From NCBI GenBank assembly GCA_936908745.1, contig CAKZFX010000012.1, forward strand, positions 62,001-126,000: a stretch of 64,000 bases of DNA. The letters are read 5' to 3'. Of this stretch, positions 1 through 7,966 are shown piece after piece (the stretch's first letter is position 1; every line of letters starts with the position of its first letter). The notes beneath the pieces are model-generated. The model did not search any database. It had not been told where the DNA came from and worked only from the letters and a program-made list of their open reading frames with translations. Source of the DNA: an uncultured Chitinophagaceae bacterium (GTDB lineage Bacteria; Bacteroidota; Bacteroidia; Chitinophagales; Chitinophagaceae). The position numbers were made by a program, and so were the translations under genes.

Positions 1-279
1 GGTTTCGGGATTGTATTTGGGCGGGTAGCCACCGATATGGCGCATCATCACTTTTACGCCTTCACATTGAAACACGATTTGCTCCGGAAATACATGGCGG
101 ATGCCGGCATCGTCAATGTTTCCATAAACGCCTTTCAATGGTTTGAAGTCACGTAATGGTTCAATAACATTACTGCCAAAATCACCTGCATGCCAGACTT
201 CATCGCAGTTTTTGAAATGTTCAAAAACCGATTCGTCTAAATAGCCATGAGTATCTGCCAGCAGGCCAATGCGGGTCAT
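1..279 (-). CDS. YfcE/MJ0936-family metallophosphoesterase (3' part outside window)
   Basis: The first 93 residues are visible; the gene runs off the left edge of the window, so its C-terminus is missing. The N-terminus has the calcineurin-like phosphoesterase signature: DTHG (Asp9, His11), HAGD (Asp33) and GNID (Asn54), which bind a di-metal centre in this family. Small proteins of this type (YfcE, MJ0936) are cytoplasmic phosphodiesterases active on model substrates, and the natural substrate is usually unknown. The start at 277-279 gives MTRIGLLADTHG, the normal N-terminus for the family. It is transcribed in the same direction as the antiporter gene, which ends 47 bases upstream of it, so co-transcription is possible. 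Confidence 0.85.
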   Translation of the reverse strand, partial: MTRIGLLADTHGYLDESVFEHFKNCDEVWHAGDFGSNVIEPLRDFKPLKGVYGNIDDAGIRHVFPEQIVFQCEGVKVMMRHIGGYPPKYNPET

Positions 280-326
280 GTGATAAAGTTAATAATTAAG
301 GCATCCCACAAGTCACAAAGAAGTTC

Positions 327-2609
327 TTACTGTTTTCCCGAAATGATCAGCGTGGACGGGCTTTCAGACAGCCATACACTTTTTGAGTCAACCAGTTTTT
401 TCCAACTGTTAAGACTGATGATCATCAGGTTTTGTTGCTGTAAAAAATCTTTGGTGATCAGCCGTTCAATGTAAAGCACAATATTGCCCGGTGTTTTTTG
501 CTGGATGGCTTTTATTTTCTGGCTGATGGAAGGATTGTTCTGAATCGTTCCGGTCACATCCAGTATAGCCACCTGCGAACCGGCGTTGCTGATCAGTTGC
601 TGTGCATAGCTGACAAGGTATTCATCTTCCGGTCCTAATAAGGGAATGAAAACTTTGTTGGTATTGGTAAAGTTTTTATCCACCAGTATGCCGACCGGGA
701 TATCTGATTTGGAAAGAATATGCCTTGTACGTTCATCCATCACCGGGGTTTCAAACAGGTTTTCTTTACCGGTTACGGTATTGATAAGTGTTTCGGGGTT
801 GATGATACGTGTAGTGAAGCCTAAGATTTTACCTAACAGTGTTCCTTCGTAAATGCTGGGGTTAGAACTGATGAGTAATAAATCAAAGTGGCCTTTTTTT
901 GCCACGCTGTTGATCTCGTTTTCAAAGTCGGATGATACTTTGAACAAGGTCAGCACTTTTTGATTGAGTTTTCCTGATTCATCCATAATAGGGCGGAAAC
1001 TGTCTTTTTCATATTCCTCCAGGTCAAAATGATGGGTTTCGCTGGCAGGTGAAAGATGCAGGGCCGTCAGTTCCGAATTGACTTTTTGTTGCCGCACTAA
1101 ACTATGTGATAGTTTCAGCAATGCTTTACCTGCTTCCGGGGTTTCAAATGAAAACAGGATTTTGTATTTATTGATCTCTTCCTGTGAAACAGGCGTTTCT
1201 TTTTCCCTGGATTTAAAAATGCGATTGATCAGGTCCAATGCCGGCCCGGTCATAAATGTCGTTATCAATGCCATGATCACCATCATGGTAAATACCTGCG
1301 GCGTGAGAACGCCCAGGTCGTAACCAATGTTCAATACGACGAGTTCCATCAGTCCTCTTGTATTCATCAATGCGCCGATGGTCAGGCTGTCTTTCCAGTT
1401 TTGCCCGACAAATTTGGCTGCAAGCATGCTGCCGACAAATTTTCCAACTACGGCCACAAGGATAATGATACCTGTTACCTGCCAGAGATGTGCTTCGTTT
1501 AACAAACCAATCTGTGTACGCAAACCCGTGAATACAAAGAACAGCGGGAGCAACAGCACCAGCGCCACATCTTCCACTTTTTCTATAAAGAGGTTGCGGA
1601 ATTTTACATTCGAAGGCATGATAGCGCCGGCCATGAAAGCGCCAAACAAGGCATGTATGCCTATAATTTCTGTGAGGTACGATGAAATGATCAGCGTGAT
1701 AAAGAAGATAGCCACGATGGAGCGACTGATACTGTCTTTGGAAGGATAGAGGTCGGCCACTCTTTTCAGGAACGGGCGCACCACGTTTATCATTAGTAAC
1801 ACATAAGCAACTGCCATCAGGATCGTAAAAATGGCGCTGCCTACCGAACCTGCTTTTACAATGGCGATAACGGCTGCAAGAATACACCAGGCCGTGATAT
1901 CATCCGCAGCGGCACAGGTGATCACGATCGTTCCGAGTTTTGTTTTATGTATGCCCCGTTCCTGCACAATCCTCGCCAATACGGGAAAGGCTGTCACACT
2001 CATAGAAATGCCGATAAATAAACTGAAGGAAAGAAATTGTATGCCTTGTGGCGCAAAGCTGTTATACATGAAGTAAGCCAGCACTATTCCCAGAGCAAAT
2101 GGAAATACAATACTGGCGTGGCTGATAACCACGGCGTCTTTGGCTTTGCTTTTCAGCACATTCAGGTCCATTTCCATACCGATCACGAACATGAAAAGAA
2201 TGAGGCCGATCTGGCTGAGAAATTGAAGGTTGCCCAGTGATTGCACCGGGAATAAGGTGGCCGAAAATTCAGGAAAGTAAGCGCCGATAATAGAAGGCCC
2301 CATTACGATACCGGCGATGATCTCACCGATAACAGATGGCTGGCCGAGTTTTTTAAATATCCATCCGAATATTCTTGCTGCAAAGACGATGGTGACAATT
2401 TGCGCCAGCAAGATGGCCAATGGATGCTGAAGATTTTGAACCAATGAATCAATGAAAAGTTCCCAGCGGGTTTTATCAGATACTTTTACCTGTATGTCGC
2501 GGTTGCCTTCCAGTTTATTGCCGATCGTTATCACCCAGTACATGAGCGCAACAAAGGCACCTACGACGAAAAAGTAAAAGAAGCCGCTTTTAAATTTCTT
2601 CATAAACAT
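327..2609 (-). CDS. CPA2-family cation:proton antiporter with C-terminal Usp-like region
   Basis: A 760-residue membrane protein. One N-terminal membrane segment (about residues 10-30) is followed by a linker and a Na+/H+ exchanger-type membrane domain (about residues 65-465) carrying GQPSVIGEIIAGIVMGPS and the unwound-helix region AAADDITAW, whose adjacent aspartates are typical of the ion-binding site of electrogenic CPA2 antiporters. Residues from about 485 to the end form a soluble domain resembling a universal stress protein, as in other Bacteroidota homologues of KefB/NhaS. It probably exchanges Na+ or K+ for protons at the inner membrane. A second ATG two codons in (2601-2603) is an equally good start. 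The transported ion cannot be read from the sequence. Confidence 0.88.
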   Translation of the reverse strand: MFMKKFKSGFFYFFVVGAFVALMYWVITIGNKLEGNRDIQVKVSDKTRWELFIDSLVQNLQHPLAILLAQIVTIVFAARIFGWIFKKLGQPSVIGEIIAGIVMGPSIIGAYFPEFSATLFPVQSLGNLQFLSQIGLILFMFVIGMEMDLNVLKSKAKDAVVISHASIVFPFALGIVLAYFMYNSFAPQGIQFLSFSLFIGISMSVTAFPVLARIVQERGIHKTKLGTIVITCAAADDITAWCILAAVIAIVKAGSVGSAIFTILMAVAYVLLMINVVRPFLKRVADLYPSKDSISRSIVAIFFITLIISSYLTEIIGIHALFGAFMAGAIMPSNVKFRNLFIEKVEDVALVLLLPLFFVFTGLRTQIGLLNEAHLWQVTGIIILVAVVGKFVGSMLAAKFVGQNWKDSLTIGALMNTRGLMELVVLNIGYDLGVLTPQVFTMMVIMALITTFMTGPALDLINRIFKSREKETPVSQEEINKYKILFSFETPEAGKALLKLSHSLVRQQKVNSELTALHLSPASETHHFDLEEYEKDSFRPIMDESGKLNQKVLTLFKVSSDFENEINSVAKKGHFDLLLISSNPSIYEGTLLGKILGFTTRIINPETLINTVTGKENLFETPVMDERTRHILSKSDIPVGILVDKNFTNTNKVFIPLLGPEDEYLVSYAQQLISNAGSQVAILDVTGTIQNNPSISQKIKAIQQKTPGNIVLYIERLITKDFLQQQNLMIISLNSWKKLVDSKSVWLSESPSTLIISGKQ

Positions 2610-2733
2610 TGGTTGTTTGCCGGTGGAATGATCAATTGGTCAAAGTTCGCCGATAGGACCAAGAAAAAATTGAGCCGGGAATTAAAATAGAGTGAAATCT
2701 CGTTGTATAATCGTTAACACTTGTAACTAACCG

Positions 2734-3138
2734 TCAGTCTATAACATCATCCGCTTTCAATTGTTCAAGGATCATAATGGCGCCGGGAGCTGTTTGTGGT
2801 TGCGCCAGGTATTCAGCCAGCGTAAAGTAATGAAGACTGCCGATCTCAGCAGCGGCAGATGGTTCGATGGATGTTAGTAACAGGAAACAATCCTGCTCCA
2901 TGATAACACCGTTGTTTTCACCAAAGGCCGGTGCTGTGATATGTGTATAGTATTGAAGATCGTCTTCCTGCAAACCAACGTTCAGTTCTTCTTTTATTTC
3001 CCTGCAAAGTGCTTGCCGGGCAGACTCTCCGTTGTCTATTTTTCCGCCGGGCAGGTAGTAGCATTGTTTGTTATTGCTGAAGGCGAGGAGTAGTTTCCTG
3101 TCTTTGATGACCAATAAACCGGCGGTGTGCAATTGCAT
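2734..3138 (-). CDS. NUDIX hydrolase
   Basis: A small (134-residue) NUDIX protein. The Nudix box is clear: GKIDNGE followed after seven residues by REIKEELNV, matching GX5EX7REUXEEXGU except that the last Gly is Asn. Such proteins hydrolyse nucleoside diphosphates linked to another moiety. PGG just before the box is also typical; the substrate is not predictable. I chose the ATG at 3136-3138, giving MQLHTAGLLVIKDRKLLL, because the family begins directly with the first beta strand. An upstream start at 3168 would add ten residues derived from a repeat-rich spacer. Its stop is 124 bases upstream of the antiporter start on the same strand. Confidence 0.85.
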   Translation of the reverse strand: MQLHTAGLLVIKDRKLLLAFSNNKQCYYLPGGKIDNGESARQALCREIKEELNVGLQEDDLQYYTHITAPAFGENNGVIMEQDCFLLLTSIEPSAAAEIGSLHYFTLAEYLAQPQTAPGAIMILEQLKADDVID

Positions 3139-3160
3139 ATCAGTTTGAAAATAACAGTAA

Positions 3161-3261
3161 AACCACAAAGTTCACAAAGATTTTCGCAGAGGGCACGGAG
3201 AGTGGTCTGTTATCCCTTTACCTACTTTGTGCGCAGCTTTCTTTGTGCTCTCCGTGGTTAG
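3161..3261. repeat. Inverted CACAAAG/CTCCGTGG interspersed repeat
   Basis: The left arm has AACCACAAAG, TTCACAAAG, TCGCAGAGG and GCACGGAGAG. The right arm has CTTTGTG and GCTCTCCGTGGTTA, so the ends pair (AACCAC with GTGGTT; CGGAGAG with CTCTCCG). The same vocabulary recurs near 41.1, 42.2, 46.0, 46.7 and 63.4 kb. Confidence 0.75.
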
Positions 3262-3327
3262 GTGTTGTTCAATTACCAAATTCCACGATTAGCCGGAAAT
3301 TTCGTAACTTTATAGAAGGATTTGTCT

Positions 3328-3420
3328 ATGCCATTCAAGCGAAATTTTACCTATTATATTGACAAGCGTAAATGGAAATATATTTTCCTGCTTGCCACCC
3401 TGGAACTCTCCCGCCAGTAG
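3328..3420 (+). CDS. Possible 30-residue small protein (uncertain)
   Basis: An ATG frame encoding MPFKRNFTYYIDKRKWKYIF and ten more residues before TAG. It is basic and aromatic with a short hydrophobic stretch (YIFLLATL). Upstream, TAACTTTA lies 15 bases before the ATG and resembles the Bacteroidota -7 box TAnnTTTG with one mismatch. I do not recognise it and cannot exclude chance. It is the only plausible reading frame in the spacer. Confidence 0.25.
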   Translation: MPFKRNFTYYIDKRKWKYIFLLATLELSRQ

Positions 3421-3497
3421 TACTGTTTCATAGTGATAGGAATGTGTCCCGTTGCGGATAACTACAGACTAAAAATTATAAACTATAAACTTTTTCC

Positions 3498-4655
3498 ATG
3501 CCTCATTATTATAAGTTGGGAACTATCCCGCATAAACGCCATACGCAGTTTCGCAAACCGGATGGCAAGTTGTATGCTGAGCAATTATTCTCTACCGAAG
3601 GTTTCAGTGATGATTATGCGTTGCTGTATCATTGTTATCCTCCGACACAGATCATTAAAACAGAACCACAGGTAGATGTTAGCCCGCAGGTAGCGGAAGA
3701 GAAGATGCTGAAGCATCGCAGTTTTGAAGGTTTTCACGTAAAGCCGGTAGCTGATTATTTAGAAAGCCGCATCCCGGTATTGGTAAATAACGATTGCCAT
3801 ATTGTACTGGCTTCGCCCCGGCAGTCAATGAAGGACTATTATTACAAGAACACCGATGCCGATGAAATGATTTTTGTGCATGAAGGCAGCGGGGTTGTGC
3901 ATACACAGTATGGACAGTTGCCATTTGGCTATGGCGATTATATCGTGTTGCCAAGAGGAACGATTTATCAGATAGAGTTTAAAGATGAAAATAACCGCCT
4001 GTTTATTGTAGAATCGTTTACACCGATCCGTTTCCCGAAACGTTATATGAACAAGTTTGGGCAGTTGATGGAGCATTCACCGTATTGCGAACGGGATATC
4101 CGCCCGCCACAGGATTTGCAAACCTTTGATGAAAAAGGTGATTTCCTGATCAAAGCAAAGAAGAAAGGAATGTTGTATGGCCTGCATTATGGCACCCATC
4201 CTTTTGATGTGATCGGCTGGGATGGCTGTTGTTACCCGTTCATTTTTTCTATCCATGATTTTGAGCCGATAACAGGCCGTGTGCATCAGCCGCCGCCGGT
4301 GCACCAGACTTTTGAGACAAACGCTTTTGTAGTTTGCTCATTCGTGCCCCGTTTGTTTGACTATCATCCGCAGGCGATTCCTGCACCGTATAATCACAGT
4401 AATATCGACAGCGATGAAGTAATTTATTATGTAGATGGTGATTTTATGAGCCGTAAGAATGTGACAAGAGGAATGATCACTTTGCATCCTGCGGGTATTC
4501 CGCATGGGCCGCATCCCGGCGCTGTGGAGAAAAGCATTGGTGCGAAGGAAACAAAGGAGCTGGCAGTGATGGTAGATACGTTTCGCCCGCTGATGCTGAC
4601 CAGGCAGGCATTGGAAATAGAGAACGATGATTATGTGATGAGCTGGGCTGAATAG
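3498..4655 (+). CDS. hmgA: Homogentisate 1,2-dioxygenase
   Basis: A 385-residue cupin-fold iron dioxygenase that opens the ring of homogentisate to maleylacetoacetate in tyrosine/phenylalanine breakdown. The C-terminal half contains YNHSNIDSDE and HPAGIPHGPHPG, which supply the His/Glu/His iron-binding set of this family, and a proline-rich PPPVHQTFET stretch. It is shorter than the mammalian enzyme (about 445) but of normal length for Bacteroidota homologues. The start MPHYYKLGTIPHKRHTQFRK is the standard N-terminus. Neighbouring pathway genes (4-hydroxyphenylpyruvate dioxygenase, fumarylacetoacetase) are not in this window. A terminator hairpin follows. Confidence 0.92.
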   Translation: MPHYYKLGTIPHKRHTQFRKPDGKLYAEQLFSTEGFSDDYALLYHCYPPTQIIKTEPQVDVSPQVAEEKMLKHRSFEGFHVKPVADYLESRIPVLVNNDCHIVLASPRQSMKDYYYKNTDADEMIFVHEGSGVVHTQYGQLPFGYGDYIVLPRGTIYQIEFKDENNRLFIVESFTPIRFPKRYMNKFGQLMEHSPYCERDIRPPQDLQTFDEKGDFLIKAKKKGMLYGLHYGTHPFDVIGWDGCCYPFIFSIHDFEPITGRVHQPPPVHQTFETNAFVVCSFVPRLFDYHPQAIPAPYNHSNIDSDEVIYYVDGDFMSRKNVTRGMITLHPAGIPHGPHPGAVEKSIGAKETKELAVMVDTFRPLMLTRQALEIENDDYVMSWAE

Positions 4656-4683
4656 TTGTGATAAATACGAATGCATAAATAAA

Positions 4684-4718
4684 AAAAGTGAGTAGTATTC
4701 AGCTACTCACTCTTTATT
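4684..4718. terminator. Rho-independent terminator, probably bidirectional
   Basis: GTGAGTAG (4688-4695) pairs with CTACTCAC (4703-4710) around a short loop, with an A run on the left and TCTTT on the right. It lies between convergent hmgA (+) and the lipoprotein gene (-), so it can serve both. Confidence 0.8.
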
Positions 4719-4754
4719 ACAGGGACTCTTAATTCAAGACTCCCGACTCGAAAA

Positions 4755-5030
4755 TTATCTTCCTTCAGAAGCGTCTTCACATTTTTCGACTTCTTTGCCT
4801 ACTTCTTCCATAAAGGCTTTGTCGTCTTTGTATTTGGCTTCCATGTCGGTTTCATATTTTTTGCGGGCAGCTTCGGCGGCTTCTTTTTCAGCGCCTTCGG
4901 CAGCTTTATGAACTTTACCGTTCAGGTCGCACCATTTTTTAGCAACAGAAGCGGCTGATTCTTTGCCTCCACAGGCAGTAAAGGAAAGGGAAATGGCAAA
5001 CAGGGCTATTCCTGCAAGAAGTTGTCTCAT
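4755..5030 (-). CDS. Small Lys/Glu-rich lipoprotein, function unknown
   Basis: A 91-residue protein. MRQLLAGIALFAISLSFTAC is a signal peptide ending in a lipobox-like FTAC; Cys20 would be the lipidated residue. The mature part is short, highly charged and predicted helical (KEAAEAARKKYETDMEAKY), with two more cysteines that could form a disulfide. I chose the internal ATG at 5028-5030 because the extension to 5189 would put about 50 unrelated residues ahead of the signal peptide. A perfect 10-bp inverted repeat and a TATATTTA box lie just upstream (5048-5077), suggesting regulated expression. I do not recognise a family. Confidence 0.72.
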   Translation of the reverse strand: MRQLLAGIALFAISLSFTACGGKESAASVAKKWCDLNGKVHKAAEGAEKEAAEAARKKYETDMEAKYKDDKAFMEEVGKEVEKCEDASEGR

Positions 5031-5047
5031 GAGTTTAATGGTTTTGT

Positions 5048-5077
5048 GTCGTGTATAAATATAATAGTATACACGAC
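5048..5077 (-). promoter_or_regulatory. Palindromic operator overlapping the lipoprotein promoter
   Basis: GTCGTGTATA (5048-5057) and TATACACGAC (5068-5077) are perfect 10-bp inverted arms with a 10-base spacer. On the minus strand the spacer and left arm contain TATATTTA, one mismatch from TAnnTTTG, so the palindrome sits on the probable promoter 17 bases before the start codon at 5030. Confidence 0.6.
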
Positions 5078-5203
5078 GGGGTTTTAAAATGGAATAGTAA
5101 AATAGGTCATTCCGGGCAGAATAGCCAGTTATGTGAGAAAATTCCGGGCGGTGGTTTTCTGGGTTCTTTTTTTTATATTCGGAGTACAAAAAACACGTTT
5201 GCC

Positions 5204-5599
5204 ATGCTTAAATTAGGAGAATTAAAACCAGGAGATATAATCAGGATCGATGATGAAGGTATTTCGAGGGAAGGAACTGTTGTAAAAGTAAGCCATGAGG
5301 AAAACCAGGCGCTGGTCAATAATGGTATCCAGGAGTTTTGGTACAGCCCTGCAGAGATGCATGCGGTGCCGCTGGATGAGGAGCAGTTGTTCAGGCTGGG
5401 TTTCAGCGGCGAGGAAATAGATGGCGCGGTAAAGTATAAGAAGGATTCTTTTCGCCTTGTAACCCCTAAAAAAGGCGATTTTACACATATTGATATGTGG
5501 TGGAGAGAGGACAAAAGGCATTTCAATTTTCCACTGGGAGTGCATCAATTGCAGAATTTGTATCTTGACATGACAAAGGTGCATCTTGAAAAGCCTTGA
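5204..5599 (+). CDS. Protein of the Bacteroidota HQLQNLY family, function unknown
   Basis: A 131-residue cytoplasmic protein. The layout KPGDIIRIDDEG... PLDEEQLFRLGF ... GVHQLQNLYLDMT matches a family I know from Bacteroidota genomes and phages, which typically shows 'PLTEEWLLKFGF ... VHQLQNLYFALTGEEL'. Its role is unknown. I chose the ATG at 5204-5206 (MLKLGELKPGD) because the family begins with this short beta-rich segment. TATATTCG at about 5174-5181 resembles the -7 promoter box. Family membership rests on motif recall, not alignment. Confidence 0.7.
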   Translation: MLKLGELKPGDIIRIDDEGISREGTVVKVSHEENQALVNNGIQEFWYSPAEMHAVPLDEEQLFRLGFSGEEIDGAVKYKKDSFRLVTPKKGDFTHIDMWWREDKRHFNFPLGVHQLQNLYLDMTKVHLEKP

Positions 5600-5697
5600 T
5601 TACCTGCGGTTTATACTTCTTTCCCGGTCCAAGCCGGGTTTTTCCACATTACCTTGAAAAAAAAGAGTTGATTCTTCTTTTTTCGGCTGTATCTGCC

Positions 5698-5705
5698 TAT
5701 CTTTG
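5698..5705 (+). promoter_or_regulatory. Bacteroidota -7 promoter box before infA
   Basis: TATCTTTG matches TAnnTTTG exactly and lies 14 bases before the infA start codon. The upstream region is T-rich, but I see no clean TTTG at the -33 spacing. It indicates that this ribosomal operon starts here and does not read through from a spc operon. Confidence 0.65.
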
Positions 5706-5719
5706 CAGCCCTAAAATTT

Positions 5720-5938
5720 ATGTCGAAACAATCATTGATTAAACAGGATGGTGTAATTATCGAGGCTCTCTCTAACGCTATGTTCAGGGTGAAGCTCGAA
5801 AATGGCCACGAAATACTGGCGACCATCTCCGGTAAAATGAGAATGCATTATATCCGTATTCTGCCGGGTGATAAAGTGGGAGTAGAGCTTTCGCCATATG
5901 ATTTGACAAGAGGACGTATCAATTTCAGGTATAAATAA
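5720..5938 (+). CDS. infA: Translation initiation factor IF-1
   Basis: A 72-residue OB-fold protein that binds the ribosomal A site during initiation. Length and sequence are standard: KQDGVIIEALSNAMFRVKLE, then GHEILATISGKMRMHYIRIL and GDKVGVELSPYDLTRGRI. It begins the alpha-type operon infA-rpmJ-rpsM-rpsK-rpsD-rpoA-rplQ. In most Bacteroidota infA follows secY and map; here it follows unrelated genes and has its own promoter box at 5698. Confidence 0.97.
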   Translation: MSKQSLIKQDGVIIEALSNAMFRVKLENGHEILATISGKMRMHYIRILPGDKVGVELSPYDLTRGRINFRYK

Positions 5939-5974
5939 TGCAGCGGCTGCGGCCAAAGCGTAAAGCAACAGAAA

Positions 5975-6091
5975 ATGAAAGTTAGAGCATCAATTAAAAA
6001 GCGTAGCGCCGATTGCAAAATCGTTCGTCGTAAAGGGAAGCTTTATGTGATCAACAAAAAGAATCCCCGCTTCAAGCAAAGACAAGGGTAA
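5975..6091 (+). CDS. rpmJ: 50S ribosomal protein L36
   Basis: A 38-residue protein, MKVRASIKKRSADCKIVRRK followed by GKLYVINKKNPRFKQRQG, which is bacterial L36. The zinc-binding set is reduced: one Cys (residue 14) is visible and the usual CxxC...CxxxxH pattern is not, as in zinc-independent L36 forms. It starts 36 bases after infA and is followed directly by an inverted word-array repeat. Confidence 0.96.
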   Translation: MKVRASIKKRSADCKIVRRKGKLYVINKKNPRFKQRQG

Positions 6092-6152
6092 AACAATAGG
6101 CAATTAACAATATGCAATTTGCTTATTGTCTGTTGCCAATTGCCAATTGAAC
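6092..6152. repeat. Inverted word array after rpmJ
   Basis: A left arm of CAAT-type words (CAATAGGCAATTAACAATAT, 6094-6113) and a right arm (TTGCTTATTGTCTGTTGCC, 6119-6137) form an approximately 24-base imperfect hairpin. It begins three bases after the rpmJ stop codon. The same vocabulary reappears at 13496. Confidence 0.7.
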
Positions 6153-6181
6153 AAAAGTTAAAGACAAATAATAAATAAGAT

Positions 6182-6562
6182 ATGGCTCGTATTGCCGGTG
6201 TTGACTTACCAAAAAATAAAAGAGGCGAAATAGGTCTTACCTATATCTATGGTATCGGACCTTCGACTGCTAAGTACATTCTTGACAAGCACAATATTGA
6301 TCGCAGCAAGAAAGTAAACGAGTGGAATGATGATGACCTGAATGCTATCCGTAATACCATTACGGAAGAGCTGAAAGTAGAAGGTCAGCTGCGTTCTGAA
6401 GTACAGATGAGTATCAAGCGTTTGCTGGATATCGCCTGCTACCGTGGTCTGCGTCATCGTAAAGGATTGCCTCTGCGTGGTCAGCGTACTAAAACCAACA
6501 GCCGTACCCGGAAAGGTAAACGTAAGACGGTTGCCGGTAAGAAAAAGGCCGCTAAGAAATAA
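6182..6562 (+). CDS. rpsM: 30S ribosomal protein S13
   Basis: A 126-residue small-subunit head protein that contacts S19 and the large subunit. The start MARIAGVDLPKNKRGEIGLT, the central YIYGIGPSTA and the C-terminal GLRHRKGLPLRGQRTKTNSR are diagnostic, with the usual Lys/Arg-rich tail. The 194-base gap to rpsK is unusually long for a ribosomal operon. Confidence 0.97.
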   Translation: MARIAGVDLPKNKRGEIGLTYIYGIGPSTAKYILDKHNIDRSKKVNEWNDDDLNAIRNTITEELKVEGQLRSEVQMSIKRLLDIACYRGLRHRKGLPLRGQRTKTNSRTRKGKRKTVAGKKKAAKK

Positions 6563-6756
6563 TAATAGCAATAGGCTGTTAGCTTCGGATAACGGATTAA
6601 ACCCGGTATTCATAGCTGGCAGCTTACCGCTTTTTATAAATGCACCAATAATTACCAGGCTGATTACGGATACCCGGTGCAGGAGGAGGGTCAGGCTGGG
6701 GCTTACAGGATAAAACCATAAGCTATTTTTTTAAATAACAAGATTACCTCGGAACA

Positions 6757-7164
6757 ATGGCAAAAGCACAACAACAGAACAGCGCAAAAGCTGCTGCGAA
6801 GAAAAGAGTGGTAAAAGTAGACGCTTATGGCGATGCTCATATCAGCGCTACTTTCAACAACATCATTATCAGCCTTACCAACAAGACTGGACAGGTTATT
6901 TCCTGGAGCAGTGCTGGTAAAATGGGCTTCAAAGGCTCTAAAAAGAACACTCCCTACGCTGCACAGATGGCTGCTGCGGATGCTGCAAAAACAGCATTTG
7001 ATGCAGGTCTGAAAAGAGTAGACGTATATGTAAAAGGTCCTGGTGCCGGTCGTGAAAGTTCAATCCGTTCTTTATCACAATCAGGTATCGAGATCGTAAT
7101 GATCAAAGACGTAACTCCATTGCCACACAATGGTTGCCGTCCTCCTAAGAAGAGAAGAGTTTAA
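6757..7164 (+). CDS. rpsK: 30S ribosomal protein S11
   Basis: A 135-residue platform protein near the 3' end of 16S rRNA. Family motifs include AHISATFNNIIISLTNKTGQ, SWSSAGKMGFKGSKKNTPYA and the C-terminal DVTPLPHNGCRPPKKRRV. The N-terminus has a short Ala/Lys/Gln-rich extension common in Bacteroidota. The next spacer begins with an inverted array right after the stop codon. Confidence 0.97.
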   Translation: MAKAQQQNSAKAAAKKRVVKVDAYGDAHISATFNNIIISLTNKTGQVISWSSAGKMGFKGSKKNTPYAAQMAAADAAKTAFDAGLKRVDVYVKGPGAGRESSIRSLSQSGIEIVMIKDVTPLPHNGCRPPKKRRV

Positions 7165-7248
7165 TCTAAGTACGAGGTGGGAAGTACGAACTACGTTGAA
7201 TAGATCAGTATCGTACTTCTTACTTTTTAATTTCGTACTTCGATCTAC
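7165..7248. repeat. Inverted GTACGAA word array after rpsK
   Basis: The left words AAGTACGAGG, GAAGTACGAA and CTACG are followed by the inverse words ATCGTACTTC, TTCGTACTTCG and TCTAC. The array starts directly after the rpsK stop and could form a long hairpin in the mRNA between S11 and S4. Confidence 0.7.
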
Positions 7249-7360
7249 ATATTTGAGCCAGTTTGGTTTCATTTTTAAAAAGGGTGCCCGATTGATTTTT
7301 TTAAGGCTTTTTACTGATCGACGCACCGCATTCTAAAAAAGCTTAAATGAAAGTATAATT

Positions 7361-7966
7361 ATGGCAAGGTACAATGGTCCAAAGACCAAAATCTCCCGCA
7401 TTTTTGGAGAGCCTATTTTAGGCAATGGTAAATGGTTGGGTAAAAACAGCAACCCTCCAGGTCAGCACGGTGAAAAACGTAAACGTAAAACCTTAGGTGA
7501 ATACGCTTTACAGTTGCGTGAAAAACAAAAAGCAAAATACACTTACGGTATTTTGGAAAAACAATTCCGTAAAATTTTTGAGGAAGCTGCACGCCGTAAA
7601 GGTGTTACCGGTGAAAATCTCATCAAATTACTGGAAGCCCGTTTGGACAATACAGTATTCCGTATGGGTATTGCGCCTTCACGTCCTGCTGCACGTCAGC
7701 TCGTAAGCCACAAGCACATTGAAGTAAACGGTGAAGTAGTAAACGTTCCTTCTTACCAGATGAAAGCTGGTGATGTTATCACTATCAAAGAAGGCAGCAA
7801 AGAAAGGTCATCTATTACAAGTGTTGTTCGTGCAAAGAACCCTAAGTTCAGCTGGTTAGACTGGAGTGAAACCGAGTTCAAAGGTACTTTCATTACTTAT
7901 CCTGAAAGGGAAAGCGTTCCTGAAAACATTAAGGAACAACTGATCGTCGAGTTGTATAGCAAGTAA
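7361..7966 (+). CDS. rpsD: 30S ribosomal protein S4
   Basis: A 201-residue primary 16S rRNA-binding protein that nucleates 30S assembly and in many bacteria represses its own operon. MARYNGPKTKISRIFGEPIL is the Bacteroidota-type start; the S4 RNA-binding domain is at about residues 90-150 (LEARLDNTVFRMG, ARQLVSHKHIEVNG). No N-terminal zinc-binding cysteines are present (C-minus form). It is separated from rpoA by 167 bases holding a word array and the GATAGTA-core element. Confidence 0.97.
   Translation: MARYNGPKTKISRIFGEPILGNGKWLGKNSNPPGQHGEKRKRKTLGEYALQLREKQKAKYTYGILEKQFRKIFEEAARRKGVTGENLIKLLEARLDNTVFRMGIAPSRPAARQLVSHKHIEVNGEVVNVPSYQMKAGDVITIKEGSKERSSITSVVRAKNPKFSWLDWSETEFKGTFITYPERESVPENIKEQLIVELYSK

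Larger units (their letters stand above)
3139..3497. other. Gene-poor spacer between NUDIX gene and hmgA
   Basis: About 360 bases without a convincing gene. It holds an inverted CACAAAG/CTTTGTG repeat (3161-3261), a tiny possible reading frame (3328-3420), and a stretch around 3415-3465 that vaguely resembles, in reverse orientation, the GATAGTA-core element described at 8033, 14704 and 44601. Just before hmgA there is a short AT-rich word array of the TATAAACT type. A promoter for hmgA must lie here, but I find no exact TAnnTTTG box. Confidence 0.6.

Noticed and set aside
1213..1887. Open frame of 224 codons overlapping the antiporter gene in another minus-strand frame
   Set aside because: Cysteine-, arginine- and histidine-rich translation typical of a shadow frame of a membrane protein gene.
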